Of a stretch of 64,000 nucleotides of DNA, positions 1-11,615 are shown piece by piece. The translations under genes were made by a program, and so were the position numbers. The notes below the pieces were generated by a model. It saw nothing but the letters and a program-made list of their open reading frames with translations, did not search any database and was not told the origin of the DNA. Numbering within the stretch: the first letter of the stretch is position 1; every line of letters starts with the position of its first letter. The stretch is from Aquarana catesbeiana (Eukaryota; Chordata; Amphibia; Anura; Ranidae), in the NCBI RefSeq assembly GCF_042186555.1, contig NC_133328.1, positions 62,056,074 to 62,120,073 of the forward strand, in the 5' to 3' direction.

Positions 1-61
1 TCATGTGATTGCTCAGTTCACGATCTTAGAGCGGCCATGTGACTGCATCACACTGATGGAG

Positions 62-404
62 TGGGCGACAGTGGTGTAGTGGGTAGCACTCTCGCCTAGC
101 AGTAAAAAGGGTCGCTGGTTCGAATTTCAACCACGACACTACCTGCCTGGAGTTTGCATGTTCTCCCTGTGCCTGCGCGGGTTTCCTCCGGGTACTCCGG
201 TTTCCTCCCACACTCCAAAGACATGCTAGTAGGTTAATTGGCTTCTGTCCAAAATCGTCCCTAGAATGTGAGTTGGGGACCTTGGATTGTGGGCTCCTTG
301 AGGTCAGGGAACAATGTGAGTGTGCGATGTATGTGTAAATTGACGGCGCTATATGGGTACCTTAAATAAATATGGGTACCTTAAATAAATAATAATATAA
401 TAGA
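62..404 (+). mobile_element. tRNA-headed SINE (V-SINE-like)
   Basis: A pol III A-box-like TGGTGTAGTGGG and B box GGTTCGAATTTC are followed by the conserved body around ttctccctgtgcctgcgcgg and ggtactccggtttcctccca seen in fish and amphibian tRNA SINEs. The tail holds two copies of a 19-bp unit (tatgggtaccttaaataaa, 352-370 and 371-389). The internal promoter looks intact, but the B box has a TTTC end. Confidence 0.7.
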
Positions 405-425
405 TGAGCATCTTAATGAAATGTA

Positions 426-659
426 ATGTATAAAGATATAAGGATATCAATATTCCCCGATTTCTCAACGGACCTTCAGAAACGCAGAGCTGAGTTTCTG
501 GGGGTGAAGCGTAGCCTCCAGAAATATAATGTCTCATACGCCCTTCTTTACCCAGCTAAGTTGCGGATAAATGCGTTAGGGGGTAGCCAGTTTTTTGAGT
601 CCCCTGCGAAAGCGTTAGCATGGTTGGAGGACAAGAAAGATCAATTACCTAAGAAATAG
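426..659 (+). pseudogene. L1 ORF1p C-terminal fragment
   Basis: 77 codons similar to the C-terminal RNA-binding domain of LINE-1 ORF1p: ISIFPDFSTDLQKRRAEFLG, then YALLYPAKLRINALGG and FFESPAKALAWLE. The N-terminal coiled coil and RRM are missing, so the element was truncated at insertion and could not supply its own ORF1p. Confidence 0.75.
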
Positions 660-1349
660 AGGGGATACACTGCGAAAAACTAATGTTTATTAAAGGGGTA
701 TAATTTGAATTAGTTGTATTAATATTTACACAAATGGAGCGGGGATGGTTTGGGGACACGGTAAATGGAAGTAGGTTTGAGATGGAGCGTGTTTATAGTA
801 AGTTTTTTCTTTTTCGAAAGTGGAGGGGGAGGGAGGGACTGGGTGTGGGGGAGAGAGGGGGGGGAGGGGGGAGGTATGGAAGGGTTGAGGGGTATGGGTC
901 GGCCATTAAAAAAGCCCGGAGGGGTAACCTAGAGTGGTATGGAGAGGGGGGAGGGAGGAAGGATGGGCAAACAAACCAGTACATGGGAGGGTGTCGGGGG
1001 GGGTGGGGGAGGGGGTAAAGAGCACAGAAAAAGCAAAATGCAATATAAGGTACCAAACAACACATTAAGTATAGGATATATTACACTATATATTACACTA
1101 TATTACACTATATAAAGACATAAAGGATATGGATAATGGAAATTGTATAGATGATATTATAACTAAGCACTGAGGTAGATTTGATAGGGAAATTTTTTTT
1201 TTTTTTTTTTTTTTCTTTTGTTCTTGGATATAATTCACGAAATAAGGAGAAACACTCCCATACCTGGTCACTGGGGCGTGGTGGGGTTCCCTTTTTTTTT
1301 TTTTTTTTTCCTTGCTTCTTGCAGTGATAACCTTATTTGCAAATAGGTA
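660..1349 (+). other. L1 inter-ORF spacer
   Basis: No coding signal. It contains a G-rich, almost pyrimidine-free stretch (about 820-1018) and two long T tracts (about 1193-1215 and 1290-1310). Reading frames over the G-rich part are low-complexity artefacts. Confidence 0.6.
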
Positions 1350-4300
1350 ATGGGAATAAAGATTGGTTCATGGAACGTTAGGGGACTGGGTACTCCCCTA
1401 AAGAGAGCACAGGTATTCGATTTGCTAGACGCACTTAGAGTAGATGTTGCCTGCCTGCAGGAAACGCATCTGACCAGGGAGACAAAAGTAATTATTAAGA
1501 ACAAGAAATTTCAGAATCAGTACCATGCGGTACACTCCTCTTATTCGAGGGGGGTGGGAGTGCTGATTAGGAAAGGGATTGTGTTTTCCTGCAGACAGAG
1601 CAATATAGATGAAGGGGGCCGATATGTTTTTCTGCACTGCACGATAGGGAACCAGGAATGTATAATAGCAAATATCTATAACCCACCACCTTTTAAATTG
1701 GAAATTTTATATAGTCTGCTGGAGTTTATGATAGACAAATCGAGGATCCCTGTCATTGTAGTAGGGGATTTTAATGTAGTAATAAATAAAGAATTAGATA
1801 AATTTCCCCCAGGAAAAGCGGGACAGAGTCCATGTGGGAGTCGAATGGGACAGTTTCTGGAAGAGGCCGGGCTGATAGACCTGTGGAGAGTGAGAAATCC
1901 TGGGGTACAACAGTTCTCGTGTCACTCTAGTACCCACGCTTCTCTGTCAAGAATAGATTTAGTTTTGGGAAATGACATGGCCGCTCCATTGGTTAGGGAT
2001 ATAACCTATCACCCAAGAGGAATCTCGGACCACACACCGGTGACAGTTATGTTGGATATCGGGATAAGGAAACAGTGGGGTACCTGGAAGCTGAACCCAG
2101 TGTGGCTCGAGATTCTTGAGGACCCGAAGGAAACTATGGCAAAAATGAGAGAATTTATAGTGCTAAACGAGGGCTCAGTAGCAAGAGGGGTGACGTGGGA
2201 TGCGTTGAAGGCATACATGAGGGGAATATTGATCCAGCAGATATCAAGAGTAAAGAGAGCATCAAAGGCGGTGGAGGAGAAGGCTAGAGATGAGATCCTA
2301 GTAGCAGAAAGGGAGCTAGTGGGAAATCCATCCCCGGAAAAATATCAAAGGTGGGAAAACAAGCAATTAATATATAAAGAGGTAATGTCTAGGAAAGCCG
2401 AAAATAAAAGAGCATTCCAAAAACATATAATGTTTGGAGAGGGGGAAAGAGTAGGGAAGATATTAGCTCATATTGCTAAAGTGGATGCCCCCCCCCCCAA
2501 TAATTCCTGCCATCAGTAATAGGGAAGGTGAAATTATATATCAACCAGATAAAATAAATGAAATATTCAAGAAATACTATGAAGAACTATATAAATCCCA
2601 GGGGCCAGTGGCAGAAGAGATAATGGAAAGATTCTTTAGGAAAATAGAACTGCCCTCCCTGTCAGAGCTCGAGATTGAGACCCTGGAGGCCCCAATCTCA
2701 TTAGAAGAGATCAAAGCCGCCGTAAAACAACTGACTAATCAGAAATCTCCGGGTCCGGATGGTCTCCCGGCAGAGATATACAAAAAATACGGGGAGATAT
2801 TGATACCGGAATTTCTTAAGGTGCTTGAGGGGGCATACCAGGAAGGGAGGCTGCCCGAATCAATGACGGAGGCCACAATTATAATGATACCAAAGGAGGG
2901 GAAGGATCCCTTGGAACCTGGATCGTATAGGCCTATTTCCCTACTGTGCTCAGATGTAAAAATCCTGGCAAAAATTTTGGCCATTAGGCTTCAAAAGATA
3001 ATCCATAGCTTAGTCCAACCGGATCAAACAGGTTTCATCCCCCAAAGGTCAACAAGTGAGAATATAAGGAGGCTATTTCTGAACCTGCAGATCCCAACAG
3101 AAAATATGGGATCTAGAGCTGTCATGATGCTGGATGTAGGGAAGGCTTTTGATAGTCTTGAATGGGGATTTATCTGGCAGGTTCTGAAGGTGTATGGCTT
3201 CGGACCTTCATTTAGGAGGTGGGTGAAAATCCTATATAGCTACCCCATAGCTAGGGTTAGAACTAACAATGTACTCTCTAGCAAGTTTTCGTTGGAGAGA
3301 GGGACAAGACAGGGGTGTCCCCTTTCACCCCTGATCTTTGCCTTAGCTATGGAACCAGTGGCCGCTGCGGTAAGACAAAATAGGATGGTGGAGGGGTTTC
3401 AGAGAAGGACCAGGGAGGAGAAGATCGCGCTATATGCGGACGATGTCCTTATTTTCCTGGGGAATACGGAAGGGTCATTAAGACAGGTGATGGGTGTCTT
3501 TGCAGACTTTGGGGAGGTCTCGGGCCTCACTATAAATTGGGAAAAATCTGTCCTCCTGCCAATAGATCCCATCAAACAAGGCACCTTCCTGGAAAAAACC
3601 CCATTAAAAATAGTGGAGAAAACCAAATATTTAGGGATCCAGGTAACAAGGGATCCAGACCACTTTTTAAATAATAATATGGCCCCATTATTGGAGAAAT
3701 TTAAAAAAAAGGTTGATATATGGAAAGGTCTCTCTCTGTCGGTAGCTGGAAGATGCAACCTGGTTAAAATGCTGTGGATGCCTCAACTATTGTACATTTT
3801 ACATAACTCACCAGTTTGGATATGTGGCAAATGGTTCAAAAAAATAGATATGCTGTTTAGAGGGCTTGTGTGGAGGGGGGGGCATTCAAGGATAAGTTTA
3901 CAGACCCTACAGCTTGCAATAGGCGAGGGGGGCATGGCGGTCCCGCATCCACGCTGCTATTTTCTGGCAGCCCAATTGCAACACCTAAGGACAGGTGGTG
4001 GATCTATGGGTAATAATAACCTTGGTATAATGACTGCAGGTGCACCCCATAGATGTGTACTGGAGGTATTGGAGGCAAACTCGTTTGCATATAGGACCCC
4101 TACAGTCAAATTGATGTTAAAAGTTTGGAAAAACATTAAAAGCCTGAAAGATATGGAGGGGATAGTGAGAGATATGCCTCTCTGGGATAACAAAAGTCTT
4201 CAAGAATTAATAAAGATAGGAAAAATTAAATCATGGGAGGCAAGGGGGATAACTAAATTAGAACAATTATATAATGGCAATGCTCTGAAATCCTTTGTCT

Positions 4301-5091
4301 CCCTAGAAGAAGAGTTTGCTGTCCCAAAGCAGTCATACTTTGGGTATATTCAAATCAGGCATGCACTGCAGGCCCAGTATGGGGAACAAGGTCCGAAATG
4401 GAGCCAATCACCCATCCCTCGGATGATAGAGAGTTTTGAGGGGTCAAGAGGATTAATAGCGGAATTCTACCAGCATATCTTCAGAAATAGTAGAGAAGGA
4501 CCAAATAAACTTAGGTGTAGGGGGAAGTGGGAAAGAGATCTGGGGACAATATCGGATGCCCAGTGGAGGGAGGTGTTAAAGGGGGGCTACCAGGTCTCAG
4601 TCTCGCCAGCTCAGAAATTTTCACACCTAATGTTATTGCATAGGGCATATTATACCCCCCAAAAATTGTTTAAATGGGGGAGAAGAGTAGATCCCAAATG
4701 TCCGAGATGCCAAATGAATGGAGATTTGTTACACATGATATGGAAATGCCCTAAACTATCCCGTTATTGGTTAGAAGTGATTGAGGATATAAACAGGTTT
4801 CTCAACCTGAGTCTTAAACCAGACCCAAGGTTATGTATCTTGGGGGTGGGTGGGGACTTGGGTAATGGGAGAGACAAAATAAAAGCAGTGCGGAGATGCC
4901 TATATCAGGCAAGAAAGGGAATAACTAAGAGATGGCAAGCTGAGAAACCCCCTTCGGTTGCCGACTGGCGTAGAGAAGTCTCGGAAACAATAGGGAAAGA
5001 AAGGACAGTGTTCATAAGGGCAGGAAACTTAAAAGAATTTAAAAAAATATGGAATCCCTGGCTGATGAGTGTAGCCCACCCGACAGACTAG
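1350..5091 (+). pseudogene. L1 ORF2: endonuclease-reverse transcriptase, single frameshift
   Basis: The first frame (1350-2519) is an APE-type endonuclease: SWNVRGLG, CLQETHL, VVGDFNV, RIDLVLGN, SDHTPV. The second frame (from 2473 to 5091) is the reverse transcriptase, with NQKSPGPDGLP, PKEGKDPLEPGSYRPISLL, GTRQGCPLSPLIF and the catalytic YADD at 3433-3444, then a C-terminal cysteine motif CPRC...CP near 4700-4755. The frames meet in an 11-C run at 2487-2497, where the reading frame is off by one base. Otherwise about 1240 codons are open, so the insertion looks recent. Confidence 0.88.
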
Positions 5092-5351
5092 CAGAGTGAG
5101 AAGAAGATGGAGAGGATATTGTTCTTAAGATTGGAGCAGTAGTAATATGCCTGATGTTCTATATAAGGAAAAGAGTTTGGTACAAGGTATATATAGGGGT
5201 GTAAGGGAGGGGGGGGTGAAAAATAAAATTGTATTTTTTCTACAATGTGAATCTATAGGCCACATTGGGTATTAGAAGATTTTATTACTGTTTGGTAACA
5301 TGTATACTGAGTATTGTGATGTATTGTATTTAATTATGAATAAAAATGATC

Positions 5352-5388
<37 letters not shown>

Positions 5389-5793
5389 TACAGGGACAGG
5401 GATAATTGTAGACACGCACACTCACTCAGGTTGAACTGGTGTCTTTATTCAACCCTACTAACTATGATACTGCAGCATAAATGCAAGGATGTATATTTGT
5501 TTCTTGGAAAAAAAAAAAAAAAAAAAAGTGGTCTGTCTTCCATTTGTATTAAAATTTTATGTTCACCCAAAGACAGTGTATATGTACAGTGTAGTACTTT
5601 GCCCCATCTTCCTATGTGCCATCTAAGGTATGCTGTGAGGTCCGACAGGGCACCCCCTCCTCCCTCCATGGCTGGAGTTCCACTTTATATGAGCAGCTTG
5701 AATAATGAAAATTGTACAAACATCCAACAAGCTGTGATACCATCAAAAAACATTTTACTTTAAAAGATATTTAACAATACAGAAAATACTTAC

Positions 5794-5900
5794 AAATCCC
5801 AAGGAACTAATAAGAGAGAGAACTTGTCCCGGGGTGCGGAAATAGTCTTGCTTTGGTTTCGCCATTGAAGGTGTTGTTAAAATATCAAACATGTTGATCT
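5794..5900 (-). CDS. mastl: MASTL coding exon 5 (residues 182-217)
   Basis: 107 nt, acceptor tatttgaag, donor gtaagt. It encodes EINMFDILTTPSMAKPKQDY, then FRTPGQVLSLISSLGF, the conserved start of the non-conserved middle region, which holds known activating phospho-threonines in the family (TPGQ context). The next exon is not found between 1 and 5793, so it lies outside the window. Confidence 0.95.
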
Positions 5901-8900
5901 CTTCAAATAGAGATGCAAAAGCACCAATTAATGGTAAAAAAAACAAAACAAAAAAAAAAAAACACACACCACACAACACTATTAAGATTTAAACAGAGGC
6001 AATAATAGCACTCACTGGAGGTTTCAGAGAACCAAATTATTCCTACCATCGTTGTCAATTCTCCCCCCCCCTTTTCTCAGTGTGAGCTGGCTGCACTAAA
6101 AAGCAGAAAAACCACCCTCACCCACCCCCCTACGTGTATTTGCATTTATCTGGTTTGTCTAGGCCAAGCTTGCCAAAATGAACTTTATCTATTACAGAAA
6201 GCTGTGGTCGTTGCATTTTGTTTTTCCGGTCACACCAAGAACGAGATATGCATTCCTAGGCAATTTGAGCCCATTCATTTTTAATCACACTAAAAATAGT
6301 GCATGCACTACTTTAAAAAAAAAAATGCATTGCAAGCGGATCTGCGATCTGATATAGACAAATGCACTGCGTTGCCGACCTGCGTTTGGGGCGTCGTTAA
6401 CACAGACTGCAGTGCATTTTTAATGTGATGCAGGAAACATGCATGAAATGCAGACTTCCCACACTGCGTTCAATGTGACTCCTGAAAGGCAGTGAAGAAT
6501 TCAGCCCAGCTCCATTTAAAGTGTACAGTTGTGATCAAAAGTTAGCATATCCTGGAAATGGTGAAATTTTGGTATGGATATTGAAAATATGACCAATCAT
6601 GCAATTAAAAAGTTAATTTCCCACATCTGTGGCTTTCTAAATTGCAAATGTCTAGAAGTTGTCAATGAGTTTATTAGCTCTCAAGTGAATGCACAGAGCA
6701 GACTAGATACTGAGCCATGTAGAGCCAAAAAGAACCGTCAAAAGACATGCATAACAAGGTATTCAAAGCCTTAAAACTTGCCAGTAAGTACTGTGCAATC
6801 ACTTAAGTGGAAAATTTGGGGATCTCTTGATACCAAGCCACAAGGTCAGGTAGACAAAGAAAGGTTGCAGCCACAACTGCCAGAGGAATTGTTCGGGATA
6901 CAAAGAAAAACCCAGAAGGTAGGAGAAATATAGGCTGCTCTGGGGGCAAAAAAAAAAAAAAAAAGGGGAGGTGTAGTCATTTTTAAAGAGCACAATATGA
7001 CGATACTTGAACAACAAAAAAAAAAAAAAAAATCAATTAAGCCAGTGGAGGCATGTCAAGGTGTAGTTGGGAATATTGTAGTCAGGCTTTTTTGTGGCAT
7101 TAGCGCAGTAAAGGCTTTTTTCTGGCAACTAGATCATGGGAGGATCCTAAAGGGGCAATAAATACCCAGAGTGCATTATGTGTGGAGTGCAGAGGTGTGC
7201 TATGTACCGATTGCAGAGTTCAGGGGTGAACTATGCACAGAATTCAGAGTTCAGGGGTGTGCTGTGCACAGAGTGCAGGGTTAAAGTGGTTGTAAAGGCA
7301 GAAGGTATTTTATCTCAATGCATTCTATGCACGCACTGCAACAGAGCAGGTAAATATAACATGTTTGTTATTTTTATAGGAAAAAAAAACAAAACAAAAA
7401 CAAAAGAGCCTTTACAATCTCTTTAAAGGAGTGTGCTAGGGGTGCGCTATGCACATTGTGCAGGGTTCGACTCTCACAGAATGTCCACAATTCACCTCCA
7501 CCCCTCCGACCTCTGCACCACTCTCCCCGATTCCCCACCATCGCACACATCTCCCTCCACAGCCCTCACAGCATGCTTCTGTGTTTACAAGGGACAGTGC
7601 CAAGCGGGAAGAGAAGAGGGAGAGCCGAAGGTGGAGGAATGGAGTTCTGTTGCGTTCTGGCTGAAAAAAGTCCTGGGTGCGAGGGCCACATGAAACGGCT
7701 TGGAGGGCCTTGTGTTTAACACATGTGCCCTAGGGGTCAAAAAACTTCACCCATCATGGAAGGCAATGCCACACAGGCCTTCATGGACTCTACTCCCTAG
7801 CTGGGGATCACTACTGATCCACAAGGCAAAATATATGTGCAGGGTCCTGTGCAAACCAGCAATGTTACCGGTCCTTCGTCCCAACGTATCCAGGTGCCAT
7901 TTCTCTGAGCATAGAAAAGTCATAAGAAATTGGATCCTGAAAGCGCTAGTATAATCCCAGGTGAAACTGCTGAAAAGCTAGCTACTCACCTGAAGGTGGC
8001 GGCATATCCTAATAGAGAGAAGATACCAGTGTCCTGGGATGTACGATAAAGCAACATATATAATGGGTTAAACTAGCTACACACCTCAGATCATGCAAAA
8101 GATAGTGGTCAAAAACCAAGCATGCGTGGAAAGTTGTTCCTAGTGAAATACCTGCCAGTCTGTAAAAAGCCTAAATGTGGCAATAGGTTTAAGAGTGTGG
8201 ATAGACAAGTTAGCATAATCTGACTACATAAAATGCTTTTTTCCACAACGCCAAGACAGCATACCCAGATTAGGCAACAATCTCAGCTCTATGGCTGACT
8301 GAAATAAGGAGAATAAAAATGGACAGATGAGATCAGGAATAGCCTTTTGCAAAGCAGACAAACCAACATGAGAAGGTCAACAGACCATCTAGTGGATTTA
8401 GTTGTGTACATACAAAGGTTTTTTTTTTCCAGGCAAACAAACACAATAAATCAATTCTTACCTCGCTTCAGAGAGACTTTGGAGAGGCCAAAGTCTGTTA
8501 GTTTAATGTGACCTTTGTTGGAAATCAGCATATTATCAGGTTTCAGATCCCTGTGTGAGAAAACACATGGCGGATGTTCGGATTTAAAGTCTACACACTA
8601 AAACATCATCAATTCTTCAATTAGACTGGCTTTGAGTGGAGGAAAAGGAAGAACTGTAGGTGTGTAAACTATTGTTTAGTTTTTCAAAAAGACAAAAAAA
8701 ATTAGGGTTGTCCCGATACTAGTATCGGTATCGGCACCGATACCGAGCATTTGCCCGAGTACTTGTACTCGGGCAAATGCTCCCGATGCTTCCCCCGATA
8801 CCTGGAAGGCAGCTGTGATCGGCGCGTGGGGGAGTTACAAGATTCTCCCCCAGCGGCTTTCAGCAGCTTTAGTGACATACAGCGGTGATCGCTCACCGCT

Positions 8901-9883
8901 GACTGTCACTGCATCCTCCTCCATGCCCCCTCCGTTCCTCTGTCCCCCTCCGCTGTCCCCCTCTGTTCCTCTCTCCTTCCCTGTGTCTCTCCGCTGTCCC
9001 CCTCCGTTCCTCTCTCCTTTTCTGTCCCCCTCCGCTGTCCCCTCCGTTCTGCTGTGTCTCTCCGCTGTCCCCCTCCGTTCCTCTTTCCTTCCCTGTGTCT
9101 CTCCGCTGTCCCCCTCCGTTCCTCTCTCCTTCCCTGTGTCTCTCCGCTGTCCCCTCCGTTCCTCTCTCCTTCCCTGTGTCTCTCCCCTGTCCCCCTCCGT
9201 TCCTCTCTCCTTCCCTGTGTCTCTCCGCTGTCCCCTCCGTTCCTCTCTCCTTTCCTGTGTCTCTCCGCTGTCCCCCTCCGTTCCTCTCTCCTTCCCTGTG
9301 TCTCTCCGCTGTCCCCCTCCGTTCCTCTCTCCTTCCCTGTGTCTCTCCGCTGTCCCCCTCCGTTCCTCTCTCCTTCCCTGTGTCTCTCCGCTGTCCCCTC
9401 CGTTCTGATGTGTCTCTCCGCTGTCCCCCTCCGTTCCTCTTTCCTTCCCTGTGTCTCTCCGCTGTCCCCCTCGGTTCCTCTCTCCTTCCCTGTGTCTCTC
9501 CGCTGTCCCCTCCATTCCCCTCTCCTTCTCTGTCCCCTCCGTTCTGCTGTCTCTCTCCGCTGTGTGAATGGACAGAGTCAGCTGACTCTGTCCATTCACA
9601 TAACTGAAACATTGTAATCTCCTGTGATTACGATGTGTCAGTTTATGAATGGAGAGGAGCCGCTGTCTTCTCTCCATTCATTCTCAGTGCAGCTGAGGCT
9701 GCAGAGAAAGGGACTGGGGAATCTCTATCCTCGGTCTCTTTCTCTGTCTCAAGGGGGAGATATCAGAGGTCTGTTAAGACCCCTGATATCTCACCAAAGC
9801 CCCCCAACAGGGCTGATAAAAAAAAAAAAAAAAAAAAATATAAAGAATAAAAAAAAATTATTGTAAAAAATAAAAATTGTAAA

Positions 9884-9914
<31 letters not shown>

Positions 9915-10886
9915 CACACATACACCGTTCACCCCCCCCCCCCCCAAAAAAAAGAAGAAAACACTGTTAAAAAAAAAAAAAAAAACACTGTCACGTGACA
10001 TTAAAAAAAAAAGTATCGGTAATCGGTATCGGCGAGTACTTGAAAAAAAGTATCGGTACTTGTACTCGGTCCTAAAAAAGTGGTATCGGGACAACCCTAA
10101 AAAAAATAAATAAAAATACTTAGCCAAGTAAAAACAAAATATTGCAATAACACCTACATAAAACAAGGTCAGTATATGTTGTATATGTATTATGACTATT
10201 CTTAGCTGCTCTGTTTGAAAAATAAAAAAAAAGGAAGAAGAGGGGAGGGGGGGGGGGGGGGGCTTGGGGAGGCTGTTCCAATACATAGACAACCACCCAT
10301 AGGAGTCAGAGCAGAGGCTTTGCTGAATGAAACACAAAACACACACAGCTGCCTTCTGTATTCAGATGCCAGCCGCCCCGCGTACATTTAATGTGGCAGG
10401 GCGGCCGCTCTAGTCAGAATCATGTACGTGATTCTGCACTTCTGGGGCCGGGGCGTGCACGCGCACCTCCGATGACTCGCTCCCGCTGTGATTGAACACA
10501 GCAGGAGCCAATCAGCGTGTCCGGCAACTGTGATGTCTGCTGGGACCCGCCAACCGCCCAGGACACAGGCAGAACGGCAATTTGTGAGAAGGGAAGGTAA
10601 AGATCCTGTGTGTCTCTGCTAAACAGGAACATGGATCTCTGCCTTCCCACAGTTAGAAAGCACTCCCTAGGACAGTGACGGCGAACCTTGGCACCCCAGA
10701 TGTTTTGGAGCTACATTTCCCATGATGCTTATGCACTCTGCAGTGTAGTTGAGCATCATGGGAAATGTAGTTCCAAAACACCTGGGGAATATTCTTAACA
10801 TTCATGGAAGATAATACGAGATTGATCCATGTGTTATGTTAATTATGTTTCTTATGTGTTGTGTTTTATATATATGTATGTTAAGC

Positions 10887-10980
<94 letters not shown>

Positions 10981-11576
10981 TCCTGAAATGCAAGTGATAT
11001 GGAATGTTTTTATGTGAAAAATATCTTAATAAAAATAATTGAAAACAAAACATCTGGGGTGCCAAGGTTCATCATCACTGCCCTAGGAACACAGTTAACC
11101 CTTTGATCGCCCCTGATGTTAACCCCTTCCTTGCCAGTGTTATTAGTACAGTGAAGGTGCATATTTCTTAGCATGGATCACTAGATTAGTGTCACTGGTC
11201 CCCAAAAATGTCAGTTAGGTGTCTGATTTGTCCGCCATATCGCAGTCCCGCTATAAGTCGCTGATCACCGCCATTACTGGTAAAAAATAAATAAAAATTC
11301 CAAAAATATATCCCATAGTTTGTAGATGCTATAACTTTTGCGCAAAATGAATCAATATATGCTTGTTGGGAATTTTTTTTTTTTGACCAAAAATATGTAG
11401 CAAAATACATATTGAGCTAAATTCATGAAGAAATTAGATTTTTTAAAATTTTTTTTTTTTGTTGGGTATGTTTTATAGCAGAAAGTAAAATTGTCTGCTT
11501 TTTTAGTTTATAGCGCAAAAAATAAAAACCACGGCAGGAATCAAAAACCACCAAAAGAAAGATCTAATTGTGAGGG

Positions 11577-11615
<39 letters not shown>

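Larger units (their letters stand above)
405..5386 (+). mobile_element. 5'-truncated L1-type LINE, near-complete ORF2, poly(A) tail
   Basis: The order is the end of ORF1 (426-659), a 690-bp G-rich spacer, ORF2 (1350-5091), a 3' UTR with AATAAA at 5339-5344 and a 30-bp poly(A) at 5357-5386. It sits inside a MASTL intron, antisense to the gene. The 5' edge is approximate: an in-frame stop occurs at 417-419, just before the recognisable ORF1 homology. No clear target-site duplication could be read. Confidence 0.85.
8703..10099. mobile_element. Non-autonomous hAT-like transposon
   Basis: Terminal inverted repeats TAGGGTTGTCCCGATAC match perfectly at both ends, and an exact 8-bp target duplication aaaaaaat flanks them (8695-8702 and 10100-10107), as expected for hAT. 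Subterminal 'gtatcggtatcgg' motifs lie at both ends. No transposase: the interior is a C-rich minisatellite, a perfect palindrome, a dispersed repeat segment (9640-9800) and A/C-rich simple sequence. Confidence 0.75.
10673..11080. mobile_element. hAT MITE with its own nested insertion
   Basis: Ends are CAGTGACGGCGAACCTTGGC and, inverted, CAGTGATGATGAACCTTGGC. Exact 8-bp target duplication ccctagga at 10665-10672 and 11081-11088. Same family as 34534-34669. The right half is interrupted at 10788-11046. Confidence 0.85.

Noticed and set aside
62..135. Possible tRNA gene with A and B boxes
   Set aside because: The acceptor and anticodon stems do not form and the sequence runs straight into a SINE body.
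734..1065. Gly/Arg-rich ORF and its antisense Pro/Leu-rich partner
   Set aside because: Low-complexity G-rich spacer between L1 ORFs; no similarity to any domain.
1..5793. Search for the large MASTL middle exon
   Set aside because: No minus-strand frame here matches MASTL; the interval is filled by a SINE and a LINE, so the exon must lie outside the window.
8930..9550. Regularly spaced repeat resembling a CRISPR array; likewise 18935-19940
   Set aside because: The units are contiguous tandem repeats without unique spacers, and the genome is vertebrate.
8835..9677. Long Arg/Glu/Gly-rich and Pro/Ser/Leu-rich frames on both strands (up to 280 codons)
   Set aside because: They come from the 41-bp tandem repeat inside a transposon; open frames in several phases are expected from the repetition, and there is no splice or homology support.
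10802..11065. ORFs of Tyr-Ile repeats
   Set aside because: Translation of the (AT)n microsatellite.
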